Shown: one piece after another, positions 57,497 to 64,000 of the stretch
Layout of the letters: each line of letters starts with the position of its first letter
How positions within the stretch are numbered: the first letter of the stretch is position 1
Assembly: GCA_910579965.1 (NCBI GenBank)
Contig: CAJTWF010000004.1
Location: 45,958 to 109,957 of the forward strand
Source of the DNA: an uncultured Oscillospiraceae bacterium
GTDB lineage: Bacteria > Bacillota > Clostridia > Oscillospirales > Oscillospiraceae
Direction: 5' to 3'
DNA length: 64,000 bases
Made by a program: the position numbers and the translations under genes
The notes under the pieces: model-generated
What the model saw: the letters and a program-made list of their open reading frames with translations, nothing else
Database searches by the model: none
Told to the model about the DNA's origin: nothing

Positions 57497-58219
57497 TTAT
57501 GTAAGGCCTCCCAATATCTCTTTTTGCAGGGCAATGAGCTGCTTTACGCCGCCGGCGCACAGGGACACCAGCGTCTGCTGCTCCGCCACAGTGAAGGCCC
57601 GGCCCTCGCCGGTGCCCTGGAGCTCGATGAGCTCGCCCGCCTCGTTCATCACGCAGTTGAGATCCACCATGGCCCCGCTGTCCTCCTCGTAGCACAGATC
57701 CAGCAGGGGGACGTTGTCCACCACCCCCGCTGAAACGGCGGCCACGCAGCCCCTGATGGGATCTTTCTCCAGAGCCCCGGACTTCACCAGCCTGCGGCAG
57801 GCGATGGCCAGAGCGATGAAGCCGCCGGTGACGGAGGCGGTGCGGGTGCCGCCGTCCCCCTGGAGCACGTCGCAGTCCACGGTGATGGTCCGGTCCCCCA
57901 GGGCGCCGAGGTCCACCGCAGCCCGGAGGCTGCGGCCGATGAGCCGCTGGATCTCTGCGGACCGGGGGCTCAGCTTCAGCTTGCTCACGTCCCGCCGTGA
58001 CCGCTCCCGGTTGGCCCGGGGGAGCATGGAGTACTCCGCCGTCACCCAGCCGGAGCCCTCCGGCACATGGCGGGGCGCGCCCTCCTCCACGCTGGCGCAG
58101 CAGAGGACCTTGGTCCTGCCGCACTGGATGAGCACGCTGCCCTCGGCGAAGTCCACAAAGCCGGTGGTCATGGCCACGGGGCGCAGCTCGTTCTCTTTTC
58201 TGCCGTCAATTCTCGTCAT
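57497..58219 (-). CDS. rph: Ribonuclease PH
   Basis: A 240-residue phosphorolytic 3'-5' exoribonuclease that trims tRNA 3' ends. Family motifs include MTRIDGRKENELRPV, YSMLPRANRERSRRD, CDVLQGDGGTRTASVTG and NEAGELIELQGTGEG. ATG 58219 has GAGGAGA upstream, which lies inside the end of the 55-residue membrane-protein gene. It precedes rdgB directly. Confidence 0.97.
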   Translation of the reverse strand: MTRIDGRKENELRPVAMTTGFVDFAEGSVLIQCGRTKVLCCASVEEGAPRHVPEGSGWVTAEYSMLPRANRERSRRDVSKLKLSPRSAEIQRLIGRSLRAAVDLGALGDRTITVDCDVLQGDGGTRTASVTGGFIALAIACRRLVKSGALEKDPIRGCVAAVSAGVVDNVPLLDLCYEEDSGAMVDLNCVMNEAGELIELQGTGEGRAFTVAEQQTLVSLCAGGVKQLIALQKEILGGLT

Positions 58220-58373
58220 GTTTTTTCTCCTCATAGACCTTGTCAGGGATGCACAGGCCGGCAACCATCAGGACCAGCCCGCCGTAGAAGAGCAGGGGCG
58301 CGGCCGTGCCGCACACCGTCAGGGCGGCCCCCATGACGGTGACCTTCAGCCCCATCAGATTCAGCTCCCGCAT
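58206..58373 (-). CDS. Small hydrophobic protein, 55 residues, unknown function
   Basis: A short frame fully filling the gap between ftsY and rph. It begins with ATG 58373, 2 bases after the ftsY stop, and ends 14 bases inside rph. The product starts MRELNLMGLKV and has two hydrophobic stretches (about 12-23 and 26-42) parted by a short turn, ending in a charged tail (DKVYEEKKHDEN). Its end carries the rph ribosome site. The position and hydrophobic pattern argue for a real small membrane protein; no function is known. Confidence 0.65.
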   Translation of the reverse strand: MRELNLMGLKVTVMGAALTVCGTAAPLLFYGGLVLMVAGLCIPDKVYEEKKHDEN

Positions 58374-58375
58374 CC

Positions 58376-59254
58376 CTAGATCAGCGCCTCCACGTACTCC
58401 CTGGCGTCAAAGGGCTGCATGTCGCTGATGCCCTCGCCAAGACCCACGAACTTCACCGGCACCTGGAGGGCCTGGGCGATGGCCACCACAATGCCCCCCT
58501 TGGCGGTGCCGTCCAGCTTGGTGAGCACGATGCCCGTGCAGCCGGAGATCTCCTTGAACTGCCTGGCCTGGATGAGGCCGTTCTGTCCGGTGGTGGCGTC
58601 CAGCACCAGCAGAATCTCCAGCGCCGCCTCCGGCAGCTCCCGGTCAATGATCTTGCGCAGCTTGGCCAGCTCCGCCATCAGGTTGGCCTTATTGTGGAGC
58701 CGCCCGGCGGTGTCGCAGATCACCACGTCCACGCCCCGGGCCCTGGCGGCCTGGAGGGCGTCGAAGAGCACCGCGCCGGGGTCCGCGCCCTCCTTCTGCC
58801 GCACGATCTCGCACCGGGCCCGGTTGGCCCAGATCTCCAGCTGGTCCGCCGCCGCGGCCCGGAAGGTGTCCCCGGCGCACAGCAGCACCCGCTTGCCCTC
58901 CAGCCGCAGGCTGTTGGCCAGCTTGCCGATGGAGGTGGTCTTGCCCACGCCGTTGACCCCCACCACCAGCACCACCGAGGGCCGGGTGGAGATGTTCAGC
59001 GCGCCGTCGCCCACCTGCAATTTCTCCGCCAGGATCTCCCGCAGGCAGGCCTTCACCGGCTCCTGACCGGAGATCTTGTCCTCGATCATCCGCTGCCGCA
59101 GCTCCTTCACCACCTCCGTGGCCGTCTCCAGGCCCACGTCCGCCAGGATCAGCATCTCCTCCAGATCGTCAAAAAAGGCCTCGTCCGCCTCGCTGATCGC
59201 GGAGCCGAACACGTCCCCCATATAGATTTTTTTCAGCTTCTGCCAAAAGCCCAT
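58376..59254 (-). CDS. ftsY: Signal recognition particle receptor FtsY
   Basis: A 292-residue SRP-family GTPase that docks ribosome-SRP complexes at the membrane. G1 is GVNGVGKTT (about 99-107), G3 DTAGR (about 181-185) and G4 TKLDGTAKGG (about 242-251). The acidic A domain is short, so the protein begins with the N domain (MGFWQKLKKIYMGDVFG), a usual form in Clostridia. It lies 20 bases after smc on the same strand. Confidence 0.97.
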   Translation of the reverse strand: MGFWQKLKKIYMGDVFGSAISEADEAFFDDLEEMLILADVGLETATEVVKELRQRMIEDKISGQEPVKACLREILAEKLQVGDGALNISTRPSVVLVVGVNGVGKTTSIGKLANSLRLEGKRVLLCAGDTFRAAAADQLEIWANRARCEIVRQKEGADPGAVLFDALQAARARGVDVVICDTAGRLHNKANLMAELAKLRKIIDRELPEAALEILLVLDATTGQNGLIQARQFKEISGCTGIVLTKLDGTAKGGIVVAIAQALQVPVKFVGLGEGISDMQPFDAREYVEALI

Positions 59255-59274
59255 AGCCGTTCCTCCTTACCTGC

Positions 59275-62200
59275 TTACTTGATTTTCAGCTCCTCCGCCA
59301 CGTCGTTGAGGCTCAGCCGCAGCATCTTGCTCACGCCCTTCTCCTGCATGGTCACGCCGTAGAGGATGTCCGCCTCCTCCATGGTGCCCCGGCGGTGGGT
59401 GATGACGATGAACTGGGTCCTGTCCGCGATGGAGCGCATATATCTCGCCACCCGCACCACGTTGGCCTCGTCGAGGGCGGCCTCGATCTCGTCCATGACG
59501 CAGAAGGGGGTGGGATGTACCTTTAATATGGCGAAGTACAGGGCAATGGCCACAAACGCCTTCTCGCCGCCGGAGAGGAGGGAGAGGGTTCTGAGGGTCT
59601 TGCCCGGGGGCTGGACCTTGATCTCGATGCCGCAGCCCAGAATGTCCGAGGGGTCCTCCAGCTCCAGGGTGGCCTGGCCGCCGCCGAAGAGGTCCAGGAA
59701 GGTCTCCTGGAAGGAGGCGGTGATGAGGCCGAACTGGTGGGAGAAGATGGCCGTCATCTCCCGGGTGATCTCCTGGATGATGCCCGTCAGCTCCCCCTTG
59801 GCCTGCTGCACGTCGTCCCGCTGGCCGGTGAGGTAGGTGTAGCGCTGGTTGACCCGGTCAAACTCCTCGATGGCCCCCACGTTCACCGTGCCCAGGCCGC
59901 TGATCTCCCGCTTGAGCTCGCCGATGCGGCGGGCGGCCTTGGCGGCGCTCTCCAGCTCAATGCGCTGCTCCATGGCCGCCGAGTGGCTCAGCTCGTAGCT
60001 CTCCCAGAGCTTATCCAGGATCTGCTTCTCCTCCATGCCGCCGGTGTTCAGGCGCTGCTCCAGGCGGGCGGCCTCCCGCTCTGCGTCCAGCACCGCCTCG
60101 TTGCACTCCTTGAGCTGTGCGCCCATGGCCGTGCGCTCCTGCTCCAGGCGCAGCCGCTCCTCCTGGAGCGTGCGCAGCTGCTCCTGGCAGCTCTGGTGCT
60201 GGAGCCGGGCGGAGGCCGCCTGGCCGGTGCGCCGGCCGATCTCCTCCTCGTCGGAGGCAATGGCGGCGCGGTAGGCGGCCATGCGCTCCACGCGCTGCTG
60301 CCGGTCCCCGGCCAGATCCCTCTGGGTCTGGCGGATGCGCTCCAGGCTCTCCCGGACCGCGGCGCGCTGGGCCCCCAGGGCCGCCAGCCGCTCCTTCCGC
60401 TCCGCCATCTCCGCGCTCAGCCGGCTGGCCTGACCCTGCAAATCCGTCTGGCCCGCCAGCTTCTCCTGGACGGCCCGGCGCAGGCGGAGGACCTCCGCCT
60501 CCTGCCGGTCAATGTCCGCCTGCACGGCGGCGCGCTGGTCCCGTCCGTCCCGGATCCGCTGCGCCAGGGACTCCTTTTCACCCGCCAGATTCTCCGCGCT
60601 GGCCTGGACGCTCTCCAGCAGGGCCTCGTACTGGCGGACCTCCCCCTGGCGCTGGAGCACCGCGTCCTCGGCGGCCCGGCGCTGGGCCTCGGCCACCTGC
60701 AATTCGTAGCGGGCCCCCTGGACCTCCCGGGCGGCCTCCTCCCGCTCCCGCTGGGCCTGGGCCAGCTCTCCGGCCAGAGCCCTAGCCCGGCTGTGGAGCC
60801 GCTCCAGCTCGTTGGCCCGGGAGAGGACCCCGGCGCTCTTGGACACGCTGCCGCCGGTCATGGAGCCGCCCCGGTTGATGATCTGACCGTCCAGGGTGAC
60901 GATGCGGAACCGATGCTGGTACTTCCGGGCGATGACGATCCCCCGGTCCAGGTCCTCGGCCACCACCGTGCGGCCCAGGAGATTGCGGAAAATGCCGTCG
61001 TAGCGGCTGTCGCAGGAGAGGAGGCGGGAGGCGAGGCCCACAAAGCCCTCCTCCTGCTCCACGCCCCGCTCCCGCAGCTCCTCGCCCCGGATAGCGGACA
61101 GGGGCAGGAAGGTGGCCCGGCCGCCGTCCCGCTGCTTGAGGAGGTTGATAGCGCTCTTGGCGTCCTCTTCCCGGTCCACCACAATGTTTTGCAGGCCGGC
61201 CCCCAGGGCCGCCTCCAGGGCCACGGTATAGCGGCTGTCGGTGCGCATGAGGCTGGCCACCGGGCCGTGGACCCCCCGGAGGGAGCCGCTCTGGGCGGTC
61301 TGCATCACCACCCGGACGGCCCGGCTGAAGCCCTCGTACTCCCGCTCCATCTCCGTGAGCATCCGGATGCGGGAGGTGAGGCTGGACTGCTCCATGGTCA
61401 GCTGGAGGTGGACGTCGGCCGCGGCCTTCTCCCGCTTCTCCCGGCTCTCCATGCGCAGGGCGTGGCCGCCGATGACATTGGCCGCGCCGGCGGCCTCGTC
61501 CTGGGCGTCCTCCAGGGCCCGGCGGGCGGTCCTGGCCTCCTGCCGGGTGGCCTCCAGCTGGCTCTCCATGCTCTCCATCTCCCGGAGCACGTCCCCGTGC
61601 CGCCGCTCCATCTGTTCCAGGCCGGCGTTCAGAGCGCTCAGCCGCTCCCGGCCCCGGGCTGCGGCGTCGGCGGAGAGGGCCTCCTGGGACTGGAGGGCCG
61701 TGATCTGCCCCTCCGCGCTGCCGGCGCTGTCGGCGGTCCGGCGGGCCTCCTCCCGGAGCCCCTCCAGCTCCCCCTCCAGAGCGGCGGACTGGGTCTCCAG
61801 CTCCTCCAGGCGGCGCTCCTGGGCGGCCAGCTCCGCCTGGGCGGACTGGCTGCGGCTGTCCTGGACCGCCAGTTCCTGGGAGATGTCGGCAATGGCGGCG
61901 TTCCGGTTGTCAATATTGGTGCGCAGCAGGGCCACGGCGCTCTCCTCGTCCCGGGCCTGGGAGGCGTACTGCTCCGCCTCCCGGCGGGCCTGCTCCTGCC
62001 GGGTGTCGTTCTCCTGCATCCGCAGGGAGAAGCGGTCATTGGCCTCGTAGAGGGCGTCCTGGCGGGTTCTGGCCTCCTCCTGGCGGGCCTTGGCGGCGGC
62101 GCACTCGGCCTGGAGACGGTTTTTCGCGGTCTTGATCTCCTCCAGCCGGTCCATCCACAAGGAGATCTCCAGGGTGCGCAGCTCGTCCCGCAGGAGAAGG

Positions 62201-62847
62201 AACCGCCTGGCGGTCTCCGCCTGCTCCTGGAGGGGGAACACCTGGAGCTCCAGCTCGGAGATCTTGTCGCCGATGCGCACCAGATTCTCCTCTGTGCGCT
62301 GGAGCCGCCGCTCGGTCTCCTCCTTGCGGTGGCGGTATTTGGAGATACCCGCCGCCTCCTCGAAGATCTCTCGCCGGTCCGCGCTGCGCTGGGAGAGGAT
62401 CTCGTCAATGCGGCCCTGGCCGATGATGGAGTAGCCCTCCCGGCCCAGGCCCGTGTCCATGAACAGCTCGTTGATGTCCTTGAGGCGCACGGACTGCTTG
62501 TTGATGTAGTATTCGCTCTCCCCGCTGCGGTAGTAGCGGCGGGTGACCATGATCTCGCTGCTGTCGATGGCGGGGAACATGCCGCCGGAGTTGTCCAGCA
62601 CCAGCGTCACCTGGGCGAAGCCCACGGCGGAGCGCTTTTCCGTGCCGCCGAAGATCACGTCCTCCATCTTGCTGCCCCGGAGGCTGCGGGCGGACTGCTC
62701 GCCCATGACCCAGCAGATGGCGTCGGAGATGTTGGACTTGCCGGACCCGTTGGGGCCCACCACGGCGGTGATGTCCTCGCCGAAGTGGAGCACAGTCTTG
62801 TCGGGAAAGGATTTGAAGCCCTGGATTTCTAGTGCTTTTAAGTACAT
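59275..62847 (-). CDS. smc: Chromosome partition protein SMC
   Basis: A 1190-residue condensin ATPase. The N-terminal head has Walker A GPNGSGKSN (about 32-40) and the Q-loop region; two long coiled coils (about 170-490 and 680-1000) flank a hinge (about 510-670, GVHGPVASLMRTD); the C-terminal head has signature LSGGEKAFVAIAL and Walker B FCVMDEIEAALDEAN. ATG 62847 follows GGGAGA. It has its own consensus promoter and a GC-rich hairpin in the leader. The smc-ftsY linkage is standard. Confidence 0.97.
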   Translation of the reverse strand: MYLKALEIQGFKSFPDKTVLHFGEDITAVVGPNGSGKSNISDAICWVMGEQSARSLRGSKMEDVIFGGTEKRSAVGFAQVTLVLDNSGGMFPAIDSSEIMVTRRYYRSGESEYYINKQSVRLKDINELFMDTGLGREGYSIIGQGRIDEILSQRSADRREIFEEAAGISKYRHRKEETERRLQRTEENLVRIGDKISELELQVFPLQEQAETARRFLLLRDELRTLEISLWMDRLEEIKTAKNRLQAECAAAKARQEEARTRQDALYEANDRFSLRMQENDTRQEQARREAEQYASQARDEESAVALLRTNIDNRNAAIADISQELAVQDSRSQSAQAELAAQERRLEELETQSAALEGELEGLREEARRTADSAGSAEGQITALQSQEALSADAAARGRERLSALNAGLEQMERRHGDVLREMESMESQLEATRQEARTARRALEDAQDEAAGAANVIGGHALRMESREKREKAAADVHLQLTMEQSSLTSRIRMLTEMEREYEGFSRAVRVVMQTAQSGSLRGVHGPVASLMRTDSRYTVALEAALGAGLQNIVVDREEDAKSAINLLKQRDGGRATFLPLSAIRGEELRERGVEQEEGFVGLASRLLSCDSRYDGIFRNLLGRTVVAEDLDRGIVIARKYQHRFRIVTLDGQIINRGGSMTGGSVSKSAGVLSRANELERLHSRARALAGELAQAQREREEAAREVQGARYELQVAEAQRRAAEDAVLQRQGEVRQYEALLESVQASAENLAGEKESLAQRIRDGRDQRAAVQADIDRQEAEVLRLRRAVQEKLAGQTDLQGQASRLSAEMAERKERLAALGAQRAAVRESLERIRQTQRDLAGDRQQRVERMAAYRAAIASDEEEIGRRTGQAASARLQHQSCQEQLRTLQEERLRLEQERTAMGAQLKECNEAVLDAEREAARLEQRLNTGGMEEKQILDKLWESYELSHSAAMEQRIELESAAKAARRIGELKREISGLGTVNVGAIEEFDRVNQRYTYLTGQRDDVQQAKGELTGIIQEITREMTAIFSHQFGLITASFQETFLDLFGGGQATLELEDPSDILGCGIEIKVQPPGKTLRTLSLLSGGEKAFVAIALYFAILKVHPTPFCVMDEIEAALDEANVVRVARYMRSIADRTQFIVITHRRGTMEEADILYGVTMQEKGVSKMLRLSLNDVAEELKIK

Positions 62848-62859
62848 TCTTTTCTCCCT

Positions 62860-62882
62860 GCCGGGCGGCCTCGCCGCCCGGC
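62860..62882 (-). promoter_or_regulatory. Leader hairpin next to the smc ribosome site
   Basis: A perfect 10-bp GC-only stem with a 3-base loop ends about 2 bases before the AGGGAGA ribosome site of smc. It may affect translation or stability of the smc mRNA. Confidence 0.5.
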
Positions 62883-62908
62883 CTATCAAACATGTCATTA
62901 ACTAAGGT

Positions 62909-62937
62909 ATTATATCAGAATCGCAATTCCTTGACAA
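62909..62937 (-). promoter_or_regulatory. SigA promoter of the smc-ftsY operon
   Basis: On the minus strand TTGTCA (62937-62932) and TATAAT (62914-62909) are spaced exactly 17 bases, about 62 bases ahead of the smc ATG. Confidence 0.88.
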
Positions 62938-62994
62938 GGTTGAATTTATGAACATTTTCTTGATTTTTCCGTCTCCGGCAGGGGAGGGGGGAGG

Positions 62995-63735
62995 TCACCA
63001 GGCCGCCGCCAGGGCCTCCTCCCGCTCCCGGCGGGCCTGGGCGATCTGCTCGTAGAGGCAGTCCAGAGCGTCGCTGAGGCTGCCGATGCTGTCAATAAGC
63101 CCCAGCTCCACCGCCTCCTCGCCGTAGACGACGCTGCCCACGTCGGCAGCCATCTCCCCGGTGTTGAGCATGAGGGAGAGGAACCGCTCCCGGGAGATGG
63201 CGCTGTTTTGGGCCACAAAGCTGACGATCCGCTCCTGGATCCGCTCAAAGTAATTGAAGGTCTGGGGGGCGGCGATGACCGTGCCGTTCATCCGCACCGG
63301 ATGGATGGTCATGGAGGCGGAGGGGACGATAAAGCTGGCCTTGGGCGCTACGGCCAGGGGGATGCCGATGGAGTGGCCGCCCCCCAGCACCAGGCTGACC
63401 GTGGGCTTGCGCATTCCGGCCACCAGCTCCGCGATGCCCAGCCCTGCCTCGATGTCCCCGCCCACGGTGTTCAGCAGCAGCAGAACGCCCTCGATCTCCT
63501 CGCTCTGCTCCAGGCTGGACAGCAGGGGCATGACGTGCTCATACTTGGTGGTCTTGGCCGTCTCCGGCAGGACCTGGTGGCCCTCCACCTGACCGGCGAT
63601 GGTCAGGGTGTAGATATTGCCCCGGCTGCTGCGGCTCACAGCGGAGCCGAAGTCGATGATCCGCTGGCGCTGGTCAGAGGCGGGGCTGTCGTCGTTCCCG
63701 CTGGCAGGGGCGGTGGATTTGGTCTCTTCTTCCAT
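62995..63735 (-). CDS. tepA: ClpP-fold serine protease, TepA/YmfB-like
   Basis: A 246-residue ClpP-type protease of the translocation-enhancing protein group. The catalytic Ser is in GGGHSIGIPLAV (about 131) and His in PSASMTIHPVRM (about 157), with an Asp in the later part. An acidic, flexible N-terminus of about 40 residues is followed by the conserved IYTLTIAGQVEGH strand. B. subtilis TepA is about the same length and aids protein export. ATG 63735 has AAAGGAGGG upstream. It is upstream of smc but separated by that gene's promoter. Confidence 0.88.
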   Translation of the reverse strand: MEEETKSTAPASGNDDSPASDQRQRIIDFGSAVSRSSRGNIYTLTIAGQVEGHQVLPETAKTTKYEHVMPLLSSLEQSEEIEGVLLLLNTVGGDIEAGLGIAELVAGMRKPTVSLVLGGGHSIGIPLAVAPKASFIVPSASMTIHPVRMNGTVIAAPQTFNYFERIQERIVSFVAQNSAISRERFLSLMLNTGEMAADVGSVVYGEEAVELGLIDSIGSLSDALDCLYEQIAQARREREEALAAAW

Positions 63736-63805
63736 GGGATGATCCCTCCTTTTCCCGGGTAGTGTTTGCGGAAAGGGGGAAAAACATACGTCCCCGGCGG
63801 AAGAC

Positions 63806-63834
63806 TTGCCACGGGCCGGAAGATGTGGTAGGAT
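63806..63834 (+). promoter_or_regulatory. SigA-type promoter of the truncated flavodoxin-like gene
   Basis: TTGCCA (63806-63811) and TAGGAT (63829-63834) with 17-base spacing, 31 bases ahead of the GTG start at 63866. Confidence 0.6.
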
Positions 63835-63865
63835 AAACCCCGCATTACTTTTGGGAGGCGGTACA

Positions 63866-63964
63866 GTGACGGGCATATACTTCAGCGGCACAGGAAACAC
63901 CAAATTCTGTATGGAGCGATTGATCCAGGAAATCGGTGGCGAGGGTCCAATGCCATTAAGTTAA
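63866..63964 (+). pseudogene. Truncated EFR1/flavodoxin-like gene fragment
   Basis: A GTG start after GGGAGG opens a 32-codon frame. Its beginning, TGIYFSGTGNTKFCMERL, is the FMN-binding loop of EFR1-type proteins (flavodoxin plus ferredoxin domains, normally about 260 residues). The frame runs into PMPLS and TAA at 63962-63964, long before the domain could end. The downstream 36 bases show no continuation in any frame that I can see. Truncation by insertion or rearrangement near 63940 is likely, but the window ends there. Confidence 0.7.
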
Positions 63965-64000
63965 CCAGAAGTTACCAAAAAGAGAGTTGCGCGGCAGGCA

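Noticed and set aside
59737..62832. 1031-codon open frame opposite smc
   Set aside because: Antisense shadow of the SMC coiled coil; repetitive Leu/Gly/Ala composition and no ribosome site.

Overview
The window reads as the chromosome of a high-GC (about 65% by eye), endospore-forming member of the class Clostridia, most like the Oscillospiraceae (Flavonifractor / Lawsonibacter / Pseudoflavonifractor type). The evidence is a Spo0A gene, a complete spoIIAA-spoIIAB-sigF operon, a SpoIIM-family gene, AddAB instead of RecBCD, PASTA-kinase and LCP cell-envelope genes, AGGAGG ribosome sites and frequent GTG/TTG starts. No rRNA, tRNA, CRISPR array, prophage or intact insertion sequence was seen. One gene (36878-37939) is very AT-rich, and one permease segment (13589-14375) is clearly lower in GC than its operon.

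Layout. 1-5.1 kb: rsmB(partial)-rlmN-prpC-prkC-rsgA, a translation and Ser/Thr-phosphorylation cluster. 5.2-7.2 kb: a minus-strand set with a phosphodiesterase, a DnaQ-like exonuclease and a zinc-ribbon membrane protein. 7.3-10.6 kb: a consensus promoter, cobalamin riboswitch and terminator ahead of a B12/siderophore-type ABC importer, followed by an opposed MATE pump. 12.2-17.7 kb: a Lar-like zinc ribbon, then a peptide-antibiotic-type locus (response regulator, ATPase, three ABC-2 permeases, histidine kinase). There the third permease is joined to the kinase by what looks like a one-base insertion. 17.9-21.0 kb: GNAT-GNAT-gltX-spoIIM. 21.2-27.3 kb: an RpiR regulator and a peptide/isopeptide catabolism operon with a binding lipoprotein but no permease. 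27.5-34.5 kb: addB-addA. 34.5-34.7 kb: a dense non-coding element that folds on paper into two consecutive junctions of three hairpins each.

34.7-43.1 kb: a two-component pair, the AT-rich hydrolase gene, and a MacB/FtsX-type ABC exporter with its own two-component system. 43.1-44.0 kb: a barnase-like lipoprotein RNase and its barstar inhibitor. 44.2-46.6 kb: a 783-residue solute-binding lipoprotein. 46.7-48.2 kb: the spoIIA operon, preceded by a 0A box. 48.3-51.2 kb: a serine acetyltransferase-like protein, a YnbB-type PLP enzyme, and spo0A with two perfect 0A boxes upstream. 51.4-63.7 kb: a long minus-strand housekeeping run, tepA-smc-ftsY-(55-aa ORF)-rph-rdgB-yhbY-nadD/yqeK-lcp-lcp-rsfS. 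The right edge holds a 32-codon remnant of a flavodoxin-like gene.

The genes combine into recognisable modules: Spo0A with its boxes feeding spoIIA, vitamin B12 uptake under riboswitch control, envelope-stress sensing linked to ABC transporters, and peptide scavenging. Items most worth a second look are the paired hairpin-junction element (34511-34687), the frameshift fusion (13589-13613), the lipoprotein RNase with a GGEDGPT motif, the changed acidic residue in the Spo0A receiver, and the overlapping terminator and promoter ahead of spoIIAA.
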